In this document: positions 35,584 to 44,275 of the stretch, in pieces
Position numbering within the stretch: the first letter of the stretch is position 1
Layout: each line of letters opens with the position of its first letter
Source of the DNA: G963677445 sp963678275
Lineage (GTDB): Bacteria; Bacteroidota; Ignavibacteria; Ignavibacteriales; Melioribacteraceae
Reading direction: 5' to 3'
Assembly (NCBI GenBank): GCA_963678275.1
Contig: OY782765.1
Coordinates: forward strand, 6,262,001-6,326,000
Length of the DNA: 64,000 nt
Translations under genes and position numbers: made by a program
The notes under the pieces: model-generated
The model's input: only the letters and a program-made list of their open reading frames with translations
Database searches by the model: none
Told to the model about the DNA's origin: nothing

Positions 35584-37011
35584 ATGTCTTCCAGGAAAGA
35601 AGCAATAACAAGGGCGCTGGAATTTGTCAAAAATAACGGTGTGAAATTCATTGATTTTAAATTTATGGATTTCCCCGGACAGTGGCAGCATTTTACTGTT
35701 CCGTCAACCCAGTTTGATGAGGATTCATTTGAGGATGGATATGGATTTGACGGTTCTTCAATCAGGGGTTGGAAAGCCATTAATGAGAGTGATATGCTTA
35801 TTATCCCTGATCCGGATACAATGTTCGTCGATCAGTTCATTACAGAACCCACCGTAAGTCTTATCTGTGATGTATATGAACCCGCGACAAAAGAAAAATA
35901 TTCGCGCTGCCCGAGAAATATTGCTCAGAAAGCGGAAGCATACCTGAAATCGACCGGAATAGCGGACACATCATTTTTCGGACCTGAAGCCGAATTTTTC
36001 GTTTTTGATGATGTGAGATTTGAAACAACTCCCAACAGCACTTTTTATTTTGTTGATTCGGTGGAAGGCCGCTGGAATACAGGCAGGGAAGAAACACCAA
36101 ACCTTGGTTATAAACCCCGCTACAAAGAAGGCTATTTCCCGGTTCCTCCGAGTGATTCACTCAACGACCTCAGAAATGAAATGGTCGTAAATCTGATGAA
36201 TGCCGGACTTGATGTTGAAGCACAGCATCACGAAGTCGCCAGCGGCGGCCAGTGTGAAATTGACCTGAGGTTTCAGCCTCTTCTTAAATCTGCCGATCAG
36301 CTTCTCATGTTTAAACATATTGTAAAAAATACCGCGCGTCAGAATAATAAAACCGTTACCTATATGCCGAAACCGATCATGGGTGATAACGGCAGCGGTA
36401 TGCATGTTCATATGAGTCTTTGGAAAAACAATAAACCTCTTTTTGCCGGAAGCGGTTATGCCGGATTGAGTGAAACAGCCCTTTATTTTATGGGGGGCAT
36501 ATTAAAACACGCTGACGCCCTGATAGCTTTTACCAACCCGACCACGAACTCTTTCAAAAGACTTGTACCGGGATTTGAAGCTCCTGTAAGACTCGCTTAT
36601 TCGCAGAGAAACAGAAGCGCGGCTTTAAGAATACCTTTATACTCTTCAAGCCCGAAAGCCAAAAGAATTGAATTCCGCTGTCCCGACCCGACAGCCAATC
36701 CTTATTTAGCGTTCTCAGCTCTTCTTATGGCTGGTCTTGATGGAATAGTGAACAGAATTGATCCGGGCGATCCGCTCGATAAAAACATTTATGATATGGA
36801 ACCTGAAGAACTGGCCAATGTGCCTTCAACTCCTGAAAACCTTACAGCCGCTCTCCGCGCTCTGGCTGAAGATCATGAATTCCTTCTTAAAGGGGATGTA
36901 TTCACCGAGGATGTTATAAGCACCTGGATAAATTATAAAATGGAAAAAGAGGTTAATGAAATGGCTCTGAGACCTCATCCGCACGAGTTTGCGCTATATT
37001 TTGATGTATAG
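35584..37011 (+). CDS. glnA: Glutamine synthetase, type I
   Basis: Length 475 residues. It makes glutamine from glutamate, ammonia and ATP; dodecameric, cytosolic. Seen: the beta-Grasp signature FDGSSIRGW, metal and substrate motifs GPEAEFFVFDDV, the KPIMGDNGSGMHVHMSLW block, NPTTNSFKRLVPGFEAP, and the C-terminal FRCPDPTANPYLAFSALLMAGLDG. The NIYDMEPEE segment carries Tyr403 at the adenylylation position of GSI-beta enzymes, so covalent control is possible. The preceding Lrp-type gene probably regulates it. AAGGAG precedes the ATG. A strong terminator follows 16 bp after the stop. Confidence 0.98.
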   Translation: MSSRKEAITRALEFVKNNGVKFIDFKFMDFPGQWQHFTVPSTQFDEDSFEDGYGFDGSSIRGWKAINESDMLIIPDPDTMFVDQFITEPTVSLICDVYEPATKEKYSRCPRNIAQKAEAYLKSTGIADTSFFGPEAEFFVFDDVRFETTPNSTFYFVDSVEGRWNTGREETPNLGYKPRYKEGYFPVPPSDSLNDLRNEMVVNLMNAGLDVEAQHHEVASGGQCEIDLRFQPLLKSADQLLMFKHIVKNTARQNNKTVTYMPKPIMGDNGSGMHVHMSLWKNNKPLFAGSGYAGLSETALYFMGGILKHADALIAFTNPTTNSFKRLVPGFEAPVRLAYSQRNRSAALRIPLYSSSPKAKRIEFRCPDPTANPYLAFSALLMAGLDGIVNRIDPGDPLDKNIYDMEPEELANVPSTPENLTAALRALAEDHEFLLKGDVFTEDVISTWINYKMEKEVNEMALRPHPHEFALYFDV

Positions 37012-37026
37012 GCATTTCCCCCAAAC

Positions 37027-37060
37027 GGGCTGTTTCTTTTTGAAGCAGCCCATTTTTTCT
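37027..37060 (+). terminator. glnA operon terminator
   Basis: Ten-pair stem GGGCTGTTTC / GAAGCAGCCC with a short T-rich loop, then ATTTTTTCTTTT. Confidence 0.9.
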
Positions 37061-37128
37061 TTTCTCATTTCCTTCCTCTTTTTTAGTTTTGTTATATTCA
37101 TTTAACATTTGTTGACAAAAATCTTATT

Positions 37129-38433
37129 ATGATTCGATTTCTGCTTTTTTTTCTGCTTATAACAAATTTCGCGTTTACACAGCAAACTGAAATAAAAAAG
37201 ACATATTATCCTGACGGCGCCCTTAAGACAGAGGGGGAGTATGTCGATGGCGTTCTTCATGGCACTTACAGGGAATATTATGAAAGCGGCGAGCTCTGGA
37301 AAGAGTGGAAATTTGAAAACGGGAAAGAAAACGGGATTTCAAAATGGTATTTTGAAGATGGTATCCTGAGTATGGAGTGGAACTATGTTGATGGGAAAAG
37401 GGAAGGGATGACTAAATGGTATTATGAAACCGGGGAGCTTTGGGCTGAACCGTTATATGAAAACAATATCAGGGAAGGTTTTACCAAAACTTACTATAAA
37501 AGCGGCGCTGTTCAGGGTATCTGGAACTACAAAAACAATAAACCGGACGGGGCGTGTAAAATATTTTTTGAGGATGGAGGTCTGGAAGTTGAGCGAAATT
37601 ATGCGGAAGGTAAGCTGGAGGGGATAAGCCGGGTTTATTTTGATTATGGCCAGCTTGCTCTTGAAGCAAATTATGAAGATAATAAACTTCACGGAGTATC
37701 CTATTTGTATTTTGGAGACGGATCGATAAAAGTTATTGATACATATAAACAGGGGCAGATAATCAAAAGAGAGCGATATGACATTCAGGGCAATTTCCAG
37801 AAGGTTGAGGAGTCATTCAGTGATTATCATCCCGAGGGAACATTAAAATCGGTTCTCCATTTTTCGGAAGGGGTAAAAAGCGGACTTAATAAGTTTTATT
37901 ATCCCGACGGATATATTAAAGAGCTGGTAAATTATTTTAACGGGATGGAAGACAGCATACGTGTATTTTTCCACGATAACGGAGTTATGGCCTCGGTATC
38001 GGAATATTCATTCGGTCGTAAAAACGGAACGGAAACACGCTATAATAAGACTGGTGTTAAAACTGGTGAATACAGCTATTATGACGGTCTGCTCAGCGGT
38101 GACGCGTTTGAATATTATGAAAGCGGTGAACTGAAATCGGAGCTCTATTATAAAGGGGGGAAACTGCACGGTGTTATAAGAAATTATTATAAAAACGGGC
38201 AGATGATGTCGCAGGAAAAATATGACCGGGGACTGCGCTCAGGGCTTTCCACATGGTTTTTTAAGAATGGTGAAATCTCCGATTATATGTATTATATGGA
38301 GAATATTCTTCATGGCGAATTTTTTTCCTATTATCCCGACGGCAGCATCCGGCGCAAAGGGCTTTACGAAAATGGCGAGATATCTTTCGAGAAAGTTTTT
38401 GATGAAGATGGCAGAGAGATAGAAAAAATTTAA
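37129..38433 (+). CDS. Secreted MORN-variant repeat protein (YwqK-like)
   Basis: Length 434 residues. Signal peptide MIRFLLFFLLITNFAFTQ. The rest is about seventeen tandem 22-24-residue repeats of the form YYxxGxLxxExxYxxGxxxGxxxxYY, e.g. YYPDGALKTEGEYVDGVLHG and YYESGELKSELYYKGGKLHG, typical of the MORN_2 family (PF07661) that also contains YwqK antitoxin-like proteins. Such repeats form extended beta-hairpin ladders and often mediate binding. No toxin gene is adjacent, so a toxin-antitoxin role is unlikely; a periplasmic or surface scaffold is more plausible. It ends 14 bp from the convergent kinase gene with no separate terminator seen. Confidence 0.88.
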   Translation: MIRFLLFFLLITNFAFTQQTEIKKTYYPDGALKTEGEYVDGVLHGTYREYYESGELWKEWKFENGKENGISKWYFEDGILSMEWNYVDGKREGMTKWYYETGELWAEPLYENNIREGFTKTYYKSGAVQGIWNYKNNKPDGACKIFFEDGGLEVERNYAEGKLEGISRVYFDYGQLALEANYEDNKLHGVSYLYFGDGSIKVIDTYKQGQIIKRERYDIQGNFQKVEESFSDYHPEGTLKSVLHFSEGVKSGLNKFYYPDGYIKELVNYFNGMEDSIRVFFHDNGVMASVSEYSFGRKNGTETRYNKTGVKTGEYSYYDGLLSGDAFEYYESGELKSELYYKGGKLHGVIRNYYKNGQMMSQEKYDRGLRSGLSTWFFKNGEISDYMYYMENILHGEFFSYYPDGSIRRKGLYENGEISFEKVFDEDGREIEKI

Positions 38434-38447
38434 GCCGGGATTTATAT

Positions 38448-40685
38448 TCAGGCCCCATTTCCTTTGCAGAAAATAATTCTGAATATTGTTCCTTCCCCGG
38501 GTTTGCTTTGTACTTCAAGCTCGGCGCCCAAAAGTCCGGCAAACTTTTTAGTTATGGACAGACCAAGGCCGGTTCCCGGGAATTCTTTTGTAGTTCCCTC
38601 ACTCAATTGTTTAAATTCCTCGAAAATAGTTTTTATATCTTTTTCAGCAATTCCTATTCCGCTATCGGCAATTTCAAATATAAACTCTTCAGCCTGTGAT
38701 TTAAATGCTGTTACCCTGACGAATCCCTCGTGAGTGAATTTTATCGCGTTATTTACCAGGTTTTCAAGGATAGTTTTCAGCATTATTTCATCACTGTATA
38801 AAATCATACTTTCTTCCGGTGGATGGGTGGAGAAATTGATTTTTTTAACTGACGCCATACCGCTGAAATCGTAGTATATCTGTTTAAGCATATCCGCGGC
38901 ATCAATTTTAACTATATTGATTTCATATTTATCTGATTCGATGCGGCTTAAATCCAAAACCATTCCGAGGGTATCGAGCAGCCTTTTCCCCGTTCTGTTT
39001 ATTCCCTCTGCCATTTCTTTATATTCCTCAGTCTGAATTTCTTTTGAAAGAATTGATGAATATCCCAGTATTCCGACGAGAGGGGTCCGTAGTTCGTGAC
39101 TCATATTCGCGAGAAAAGTAGTTTTTGCCCTGCTGCTGCTCTCTGCCTTTTCTTTCGCGTCGGAAAGGGCCGCCTCGGTTTTTTTTCGTTCTTCAATTTC
39201 AATTTCAAGTTTTTCAGTTCTTGCCCTGACAAGATTTTCCAGGTGATCTTTATATTTCTCAAGTTCATCCCGGCTTGCTTTCAGTTCTTTTTCAACTTTT
39301 TTACGTTTATTTATATTCGCTTTTAATACTTTATTGTCCCGGCGGGTTTTACGGTAAAAGAAAATTGAACCTCCGGTTATTATCAGCAGCAAAAAAGAAA
39401 AGATAACGAGTGATGTTTTCAGGTAAGCGTCGAACTCAACATTTTTGTTCAGTATCTCAATTTCCTTATCCCTGAGATCAAGTTCCCTTCTTATTTCCAA
39501 TCCGGCGATGATCTCTTTGTTTCTGATTGAATAAACCGAGTCCTGAAGTTCCCGCGCGGTTTTATAATTCTTCAGGGCTTTATCATATTGTCGCAATTCC
39601 GAATAAAGGTCCGACAAAATATAGCGGAATTTTTTTTCATCGTCACGGCTTTGAATTTCTTTAAACTGATTACAGGCAACAAGCAGAAACTTTTCGGATC
39701 TTTTCAGGAATTTCATCCGCGTTGCTCTATCTGATTCAGCGCTGTCTTTTCCCGCGAGAAAATAAATTTCACCCAGGGTCCCTTTCTGATAGGCTACTCC
39801 CAGATTATCGCCTATATCTTCAGCTATTTTTAATGCTTCCAAAACATATTCTTCAGCTTTTTTATAAGAATTCAGTTTTGCGTAAATATACCCGATATTT
39901 CCCATAAAAATTGAATAATTATAAAGATCATCCGTAAGCTTAAATATTTTTACTGCTTTCTGGTAATATTCCAGAGCTTTAAGATAGTTTTTTCCCTCCT
40001 CATAAGTAAGACCGCTGTTACCGAGCTGAATGGCAAAATTCAAAGAATCATCCAGTTCGCGATATAACGCATAGGAGCGTTCAAAGAATTTGAGAGCATT
40101 ACGGTTTTCTTTCATCGATCCATAAAGAACACCCATATAGCTGCAATGTTTTGCCACCTGTTCTGCGTCATCAAGCTTTTCGTAATGGGCGAGACTTTTT
40201 TGGAAAGACTGCAGCCCTTCCGGATATCTGGAAAGAAGTGTAAAAACTACTCCGAGGTTACTAAAAGTAATAATGCGATTTTTTTCATCCTCTGTTTTAG
40301 TAAATATTTCCAGCGCTTTTTGATGTTTCCTCATCGCGTCGGCAAGATTTCCGGAATATCTCAGAGCCTGTCCAAGATTGTTCAGAGCTTCTCCCTTACC
40401 GGCAGGCCATTCACTATTTTCAGATAATGTAAGAGCCGAATCGGCGTATTTTATTGCCAGATCATTCCTGCCCGGTATCAGGTCATAGGCGGTTTTATTC
40501 AGGAATTTAATACGCATAGTGTCACTCACGATGCTATCGGGAATTACGGGCAGTGAATCTTCCTGCGCAATATAATTCTCAGAAACTTTCGCGTAAATCG
40601 GACAAGTGAAAAAAAATGGTGTCAGCAGACAAAGAAGGAGGAGAGGCTGAAAATAATCAGAAATAATATTGGCTTTTTTTAACAT
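38448..40685 (-). CDS. TPR-containing sensor histidine kinase
   Basis: Length 745 residues. Signal or anchor segment about 14-33 (PLLLLCLLTPFFFTCPIYA). About seven tetratricopeptide repeats fill residues 70-370 (e.g. AEALNNLGQALRYSGNLADA-like units, with LGNSGLTYEEGKNYLKALEY). A transmembrane segment at about 425-447 is followed by a coiled coil and then HisKA with H box NMSHELRTPLVGILG (His530). HATPase_c follows, with N box ENLVNNAIKFTHEG, G1 box DSGIGIAEKD and G2 box GTGLGLSITKKF. The TPR domain outside the membrane probably binds a protein or peptide partner. There is no receiver domain and no adjacent response regulator. This TPR-TM-kinase layout is common in Bacteroidota. Confidence 0.92.
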   Translation of the reverse strand: MLKKANIISDYFQPLLLLCLLTPFFFTCPIYAKVSENYIAQEDSLPVIPDSIVSDTMRIKFLNKTAYDLIPGRNDLAIKYADSALTLSENSEWPAGKGEALNNLGQALRYSGNLADAMRKHQKALEIFTKTEDEKNRIITFSNLGVVFTLLSRYPEGLQSFQKSLAHYEKLDDAEQVAKHCSYMGVLYGSMKENRNALKFFERSYALYRELDDSLNFAIQLGNSGLTYEEGKNYLKALEYYQKAVKIFKLTDDLYNYSIFMGNIGYIYAKLNSYKKAEEYVLEALKIAEDIGDNLGVAYQKGTLGEIYFLAGKDSAESDRATRMKFLKRSEKFLLVACNQFKEIQSRDDEKKFRYILSDLYSELRQYDKALKNYKTARELQDSVYSIRNKEIIAGLEIRRELDLRDKEIEILNKNVEFDAYLKTSLVIFSFLLLIITGGSIFFYRKTRRDNKVLKANINKRKKVEKELKASRDELEKYKDHLENLVRARTEKLEIEIEERKKTEAALSDAKEKAESSSRAKTTFLANMSHELRTPLVGILGYSSILSKEIQTEEYKEMAEGINRTGKRLLDTLGMVLDLSRIESDKYEINIVKIDAADMLKQIYYDFSGMASVKKINFSTHPPEESMILYSDEIMLKTILENLVNNAIKFTHEGFVRVTAFKSQAEEFIFEIADSGIGIAEKDIKTIFEEFKQLSEGTTKEFPGTGLGLSITKKFAGLLGAELEVQSKPGEGTIFRIIFCKGNGA

Positions 40686-40835
40686 AGCATATAATCGGAA
40701 TTTATCCTGCTGTTTTTAAGCCGGACTAAGGATATTTTGCAGATGTGTCCGTTATAAAGGCAAAAAAAAAGAATAAACTGAATTTGGAAGGGAAATCTCC
40801 TGTAATCGCTAATTTAAGTTACTGCCGGATTCAAA

Positions 40836-40861
40836 CAGTCCGGAAAATTTATTCCGGACTG
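40836..40861. repeat. Inverted repeat, possible weak terminator
   Basis: CAGTCCGGAA / TTCCGGACTG, 10-bp arms with a 6-nt AT loop, 33 bp beyond the stop of the minus-strand gene at 40895. Only a short T-run follows on that strand. Confidence 0.5.
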
Positions 40862-40894
40862 GTGGTGTTATTCTGTCAATATTTCACGAAGGAC

Positions 40895-41863
40895 TTATTT
40901 TACAATTTCCTGAAAATTTTCTCCGGATAAAATGACATCTCCATTTTCAGTTTTCAAAGAAGGTGAAACGATATCTTTTTCAGACCTGAATATAACCCGG
41001 GTAGTGTTTTCCATTTCGTCAAGTCTTTTTACCGTCGGCTTTCTGTAAATCCATCTGCCATCCTGAAGATCAACCTTCGCTGATTCGAGCAAAAGCAGGG
41101 CGGATGATATTAATTCATAATCTATTAAAATCGTTCCTTCTTCCGATTTGTATCTGAGTTTTGTGACTCCTTCCGAAAGGCTGGCAGCGAAAATGGATTT
41201 ATTGGTTTGGCCGATAAAAATTTTGTCATCGTAGGCAAAGCTGCCCTTCGTAAATCTGTCATCCAATGCCGCTTGAACACTGCCGGAATTATCAAAAATT
41301 AATGTATTGCCTTCAGGGATTAAATCGTTCCAACTGAATAAAGAGGCGGCAATAAGGGTTCCTTCTTTGTTTGTTTTTATCCCTTCAATATGACGGAATT
41401 CTGATTCCCATTCGGCTAATTTGCTTCCCGATCTGTCAATAGTTGTAATAAGGACCTTTTCCCTTTTCGGCTCAGCAATGGCAAAAACGGCAATTTCGGA
41501 GGCATCATAATATATTGCTCTTTCATATTCCGGCCCGGCATCTTTAATCAGCTTTATGGTAGATATTTTCGATATGCCTCGACCATAAAAATCAACCGAA
41601 CAATTAAATGACCAGAGAAGAAAAAATGTGCCGTCATTAAATATTCCCGGGGCGGGGTAGGGGATATCGTGAGGTGATTCGACCTGAATAGTTCTTAAAA
41701 GATTTCCATTAACATCTGAAATTTTAAATTGCAGCAGAGCATCAGACCCTTGTTCAGGGGCTCCTCTTAAAATTTCTCTTTCAATATTGTATGAGTTTTT
41801 TTCTATTCTCTGCGCAAATGTTACCGCGGAGAGAAGTATCAACAGCATAAATATAGTTTTCAT
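40895..41863 (-). CDS. Secreted hypothetical protein
   Basis: Length 322 residues. Signal peptide MKTIFMLLILLSAVTFAQ. No family is recognised. The body alternates short beta strands with phrases such as DGTFFLLWSFNCSVDFYGRG and LLTTIDRSGSKLAEWESEFR-like units, suggesting a beta-propeller-like sensor or binding domain. It lies 11 bp downstream of the M23-like gene and in the same direction, so the two are probably co-transcribed. The upstream large kinase has a similar propeller ectodomain, but a functional link is only inferred. It has no sorting domain and may be periplasmic. Confidence 0.8.
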   Translation of the reverse strand: MKTIFMLLILLSAVTFAQRIEKNSYNIEREILRGAPEQGSDALLQFKISDVNGNLLRTIQVESPHDIPYPAPGIFNDGTFFLLWSFNCSVDFYGRGISKISTIKLIKDAGPEYERAIYYDASEIAVFAIAEPKREKVLITTIDRSGSKLAEWESEFRHIEGIKTNKEGTLIAASLFSWNDLIPEGNTLIFDNSGSVQAALDDRFTKGSFAYDDKIFIGQTNKSIFAASLSEGVTKLRYKSEEGTILIDYELISSALLLLESAKVDLQDGRWIYRKPTVKRLDEMENTTRVIFRSEKDIVSPSLKTENGDVILSGENFQEIVK

Positions 41864-41874
41864 TTTTATTCTCC

Positions 41875-44217
41875 CTATTTAAGTAACATCAGACTAATTG
41901 ATTCGGTTTTTTTGCCTGCTCTGAGTTGAGCAAAATAGGCTCCGGACGCAAGTCGGGAGGCGTCCCAGGATATTTCGTGAGTCCCCGCGTTCATTTCCTT
42001 GTCAATAAGAACCGCTATTTCTCTTCCCAGTATATCATAAATTTTTAAAGAGACTTTTTCTTTCAGGGGGAGTGAAAATTTAAAATTGGTAGCCGGATTA
42101 AATGGATTGGGATAATTTTGCGCGAGGCTGAACTTATCAGGTATTATAGCTCCATCTTCCTCAACACCTGTGGGACTCAGGAAATATTCAAGCGCTTTTG
42201 CGAGAAACTGTGTCTGCTGGTTTATCGAAGAGACAGTCTCGAGCGGAAAAGAAATATAAATCATTCTGCCCGGTTCTATACCCTCTCCAAATGTACCCGA
42301 ATAGGCGACTCCTGCTTTCCTGTATGTGGTTCCGCTTCTGAATACATTGTATTCCATTATGGCAGATGATCCATTGACCGGATCGATATCATCGGGATAG
42401 TCTTCCGGATATATCTGCCCTATGTTGATTATATTCTCCTCAAACAGAGAGCCGGGGGTTCCTCTTACGGTGGACATATTGGCGGCGCCGTCATCAACGA
42501 GGGTGGCTTTGAGGTAATGCCTGTAAAAGAGGGTGTCGGTGGAAGTACTCGCCGAATGCGACCGGTCGAGGTCCCAGCCTACTTCAGAACCGCTGACAAA
42601 CAGGCTGCCTCCGTTTTCAAGATATTGTGAAAGAAACAATTGTTCGGCCGCGCTGAAAGTTTTATCGGTTGTCGATTCATCACCGAGGAACCAGAAAACC
42701 ATATCATAATCATTAAGTGATATATCCTGTCCCCATATAGCGTCATTCGCGCAGGTGGAAATGATGAGGCTATCCGCCAGAGTAAGGGGAATAAAATAAC
42801 TTGTGGCAAATTTATGTGTGGCGGCATTCCAGCTTCCTGACCCGCCGAACCGGTCGAAGCCGTCGACAATAAGAGCTGTAGGATAGCTTGTCTGCTGTGG
42901 ATAAGAGGAACGGGCGTAGATATCTCCCGATGTACTCTCATTACCTGTTGAATCAACTGCCGCGAGATAGAAAAAATGAACATCATAACCGGGAGGCGCA
43001 ATGAAATCATCTGAGGATTCAAAAACATATTCATTTATATCTTTCGTAAGCATTGTTTCATCACCGGCCAGCGCCCAGTCGCTCATAGTAGTGTTGGTGC
43101 TGTAATAAAGCCTGTAACCCAAAATATCCGGTTCCGAATTATGTGTCCATTTAATGGTTAGTCCGTTACCTCCATTATGATTGACAACAGCAAGAAGTTC
43201 GGGAAAACCGGGGGGCACTATATCATCGCGGGTAATAGTTATCGGGAAATATTTATGGGTAGTATTTCCCCTGGTATCTTCCGAGAAGATTTCCAGCAGA
43301 TAATCTCCTTCATCCAGCAGCATGGTGTCAAAATAGTTATTATTTACAACACCTGTCTGGTTTATATACTCCTGACCATCACCATTTGTAAGGTAATAAA
43401 CCGGATCGCTGAGAGTAGCCAGCTCATCGACAAAAACGTTATGAACGTAGGAGTTGGAAGGTTTTGTATCAAATTTATATTTTATTCCGTCACCGTGAGG
43501 TTCAAAGACAATAGTACTGGTATCGGAAGATAAAACCCTGTAGCCTAATATATATGTTCCATTATTTGTATGGCTGGATGATGTTCCGTTTCTTTCTTCA
43601 ACCCTGATGATTATATCAAGCTTTCCCGCGAGTCCGTGGGATGGCAGATAAATATCCTGACCATCTACCTTGAACTGAATTGAAGAGGGAACAATTACAG
43701 GTGTGAATGGATCATAAAAGGGGTCCAGACCTCCTTCGGGCCTGATATTGTTTATCTCGACCGCATAGCTTGAGGGACTTGAAACCAGTTCTCTTTCGAT
43801 CAGGTGCACATGGCCCATACCGGAATAAATTGTACCGAGTACTGTCTGTCCTTTAGTTACAAGACTGCCGGTCGATAGCTGCGGATTGGGCACCATGTGA
43901 AGATAAGTAATTCTTTTCCACAAGCCGTTATGCTGTGATCGAACTGAAACATAAGAGTTTGAGCCGGAACTTACGATCTCATGAACATAACCGTTAATAC
44001 ATGGATAAACAGGATTTCCATCCGGTTCGGCAATATCGACCGCGTTATGAAAATGATCGCTTGAGAGTGTGTTTCGGTATTCGCTGAATGTGGCGGTAAG
44101 ATACTGACTTGAGTTAAGAGGGGGCACAGGCCACTGGTACCTGATGGTATCTGACTGAGCATATGAAACCGCCAGCATCAGAAACCATAAAGAGATAATT
44201 CGTTGTTTTGACGACAT
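41875..44217 (-). CDS. Secreted M23-like peptidase with T9SS tail
   Basis: Length 780 residues. Signal peptide to about residue 20. The N-terminal LytM/M23 domain (about 35-145) has the zinc motif HNAVD (His57, Asp61) and GHVHL (His136, His138), as in endopeptidases that cut peptidoglycan cross-links or glycine-rich peptides. Then come Ig/FN3-like domains (about 150-420, e.g. LTIKWTHNSEPDILGYRLYY). A Rossmann-like domain at about 425-670 (YPTALIVDGFDRF, YDMVFWFLGDES, GGSLFVSGSEVGWDL) resembles class I amidotransferase/ThuA folds. A T9SS type A sorting domain closes it (FSLAQNYPNPFNPATNFKF). Likely an exported surface enzyme; the substrate is unknown. Followed closely by the 40895 gene. Confidence 0.88.
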   Translation of the reverse strand: MSSKQRIISLWFLMLAVSYAQSDTIRYQWPVPPLNSSQYLTATFSEYRNTLSSDHFHNAVDIAEPDGNPVYPCINGYVHEIVSSGSNSYVSVRSQHNGLWKRITYLHMVPNPQLSTGSLVTKGQTVLGTIYSGMGHVHLIERELVSSPSSYAVEINNIRPEGGLDPFYDPFTPVIVPSSIQFKVDGQDIYLPSHGLAGKLDIIIRVEERNGTSSSHTNNGTYILGYRVLSSDTSTIVFEPHGDGIKYKFDTKPSNSYVHNVFVDELATLSDPVYYLTNGDGQEYINQTGVVNNNYFDTMLLDEGDYLLEIFSEDTRGNTTHKYFPITITRDDIVPPGFPELLAVVNHNGGNGLTIKWTHNSEPDILGYRLYYSTNTTMSDWALAGDETMLTKDINEYVFESSDDFIAPPGYDVHFFYLAAVDSTGNESTSGDIYARSSYPQQTSYPTALIVDGFDRFGGSGSWNAATHKFATSYFIPLTLADSLIISTCANDAIWGQDISLNDYDMVFWFLGDESTTDKTFSAAEQLFLSQYLENGGSLFVSGSEVGWDLDRSHSASTSTDTLFYRHYLKATLVDDGAANMSTVRGTPGSLFEENIINIGQIYPEDYPDDIDPVNGSSAIMEYNVFRSGTTYRKAGVAYSGTFGEGIEPGRMIYISFPLETVSSINQQTQFLAKALEYFLSPTGVEEDGAIIPDKFSLAQNYPNPFNPATNFKFSLPLKEKVSLKIYDILGREIAVLIDKEMNAGTHEISWDASRLASGAYFAQLRAGKKTESISLMLLK

Positions 44218-44275
44218 ACTTCATTCCATATTTATTTTACTCGCTAACGAAAAATATGGAAAAAAGTTCGTAAAA

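Noticed and set aside
37129..38433. Toxin-antitoxin pair suggested by YwqK similarity
   Set aside because: No toxin-like neighbour, and the protein has a signal peptide.
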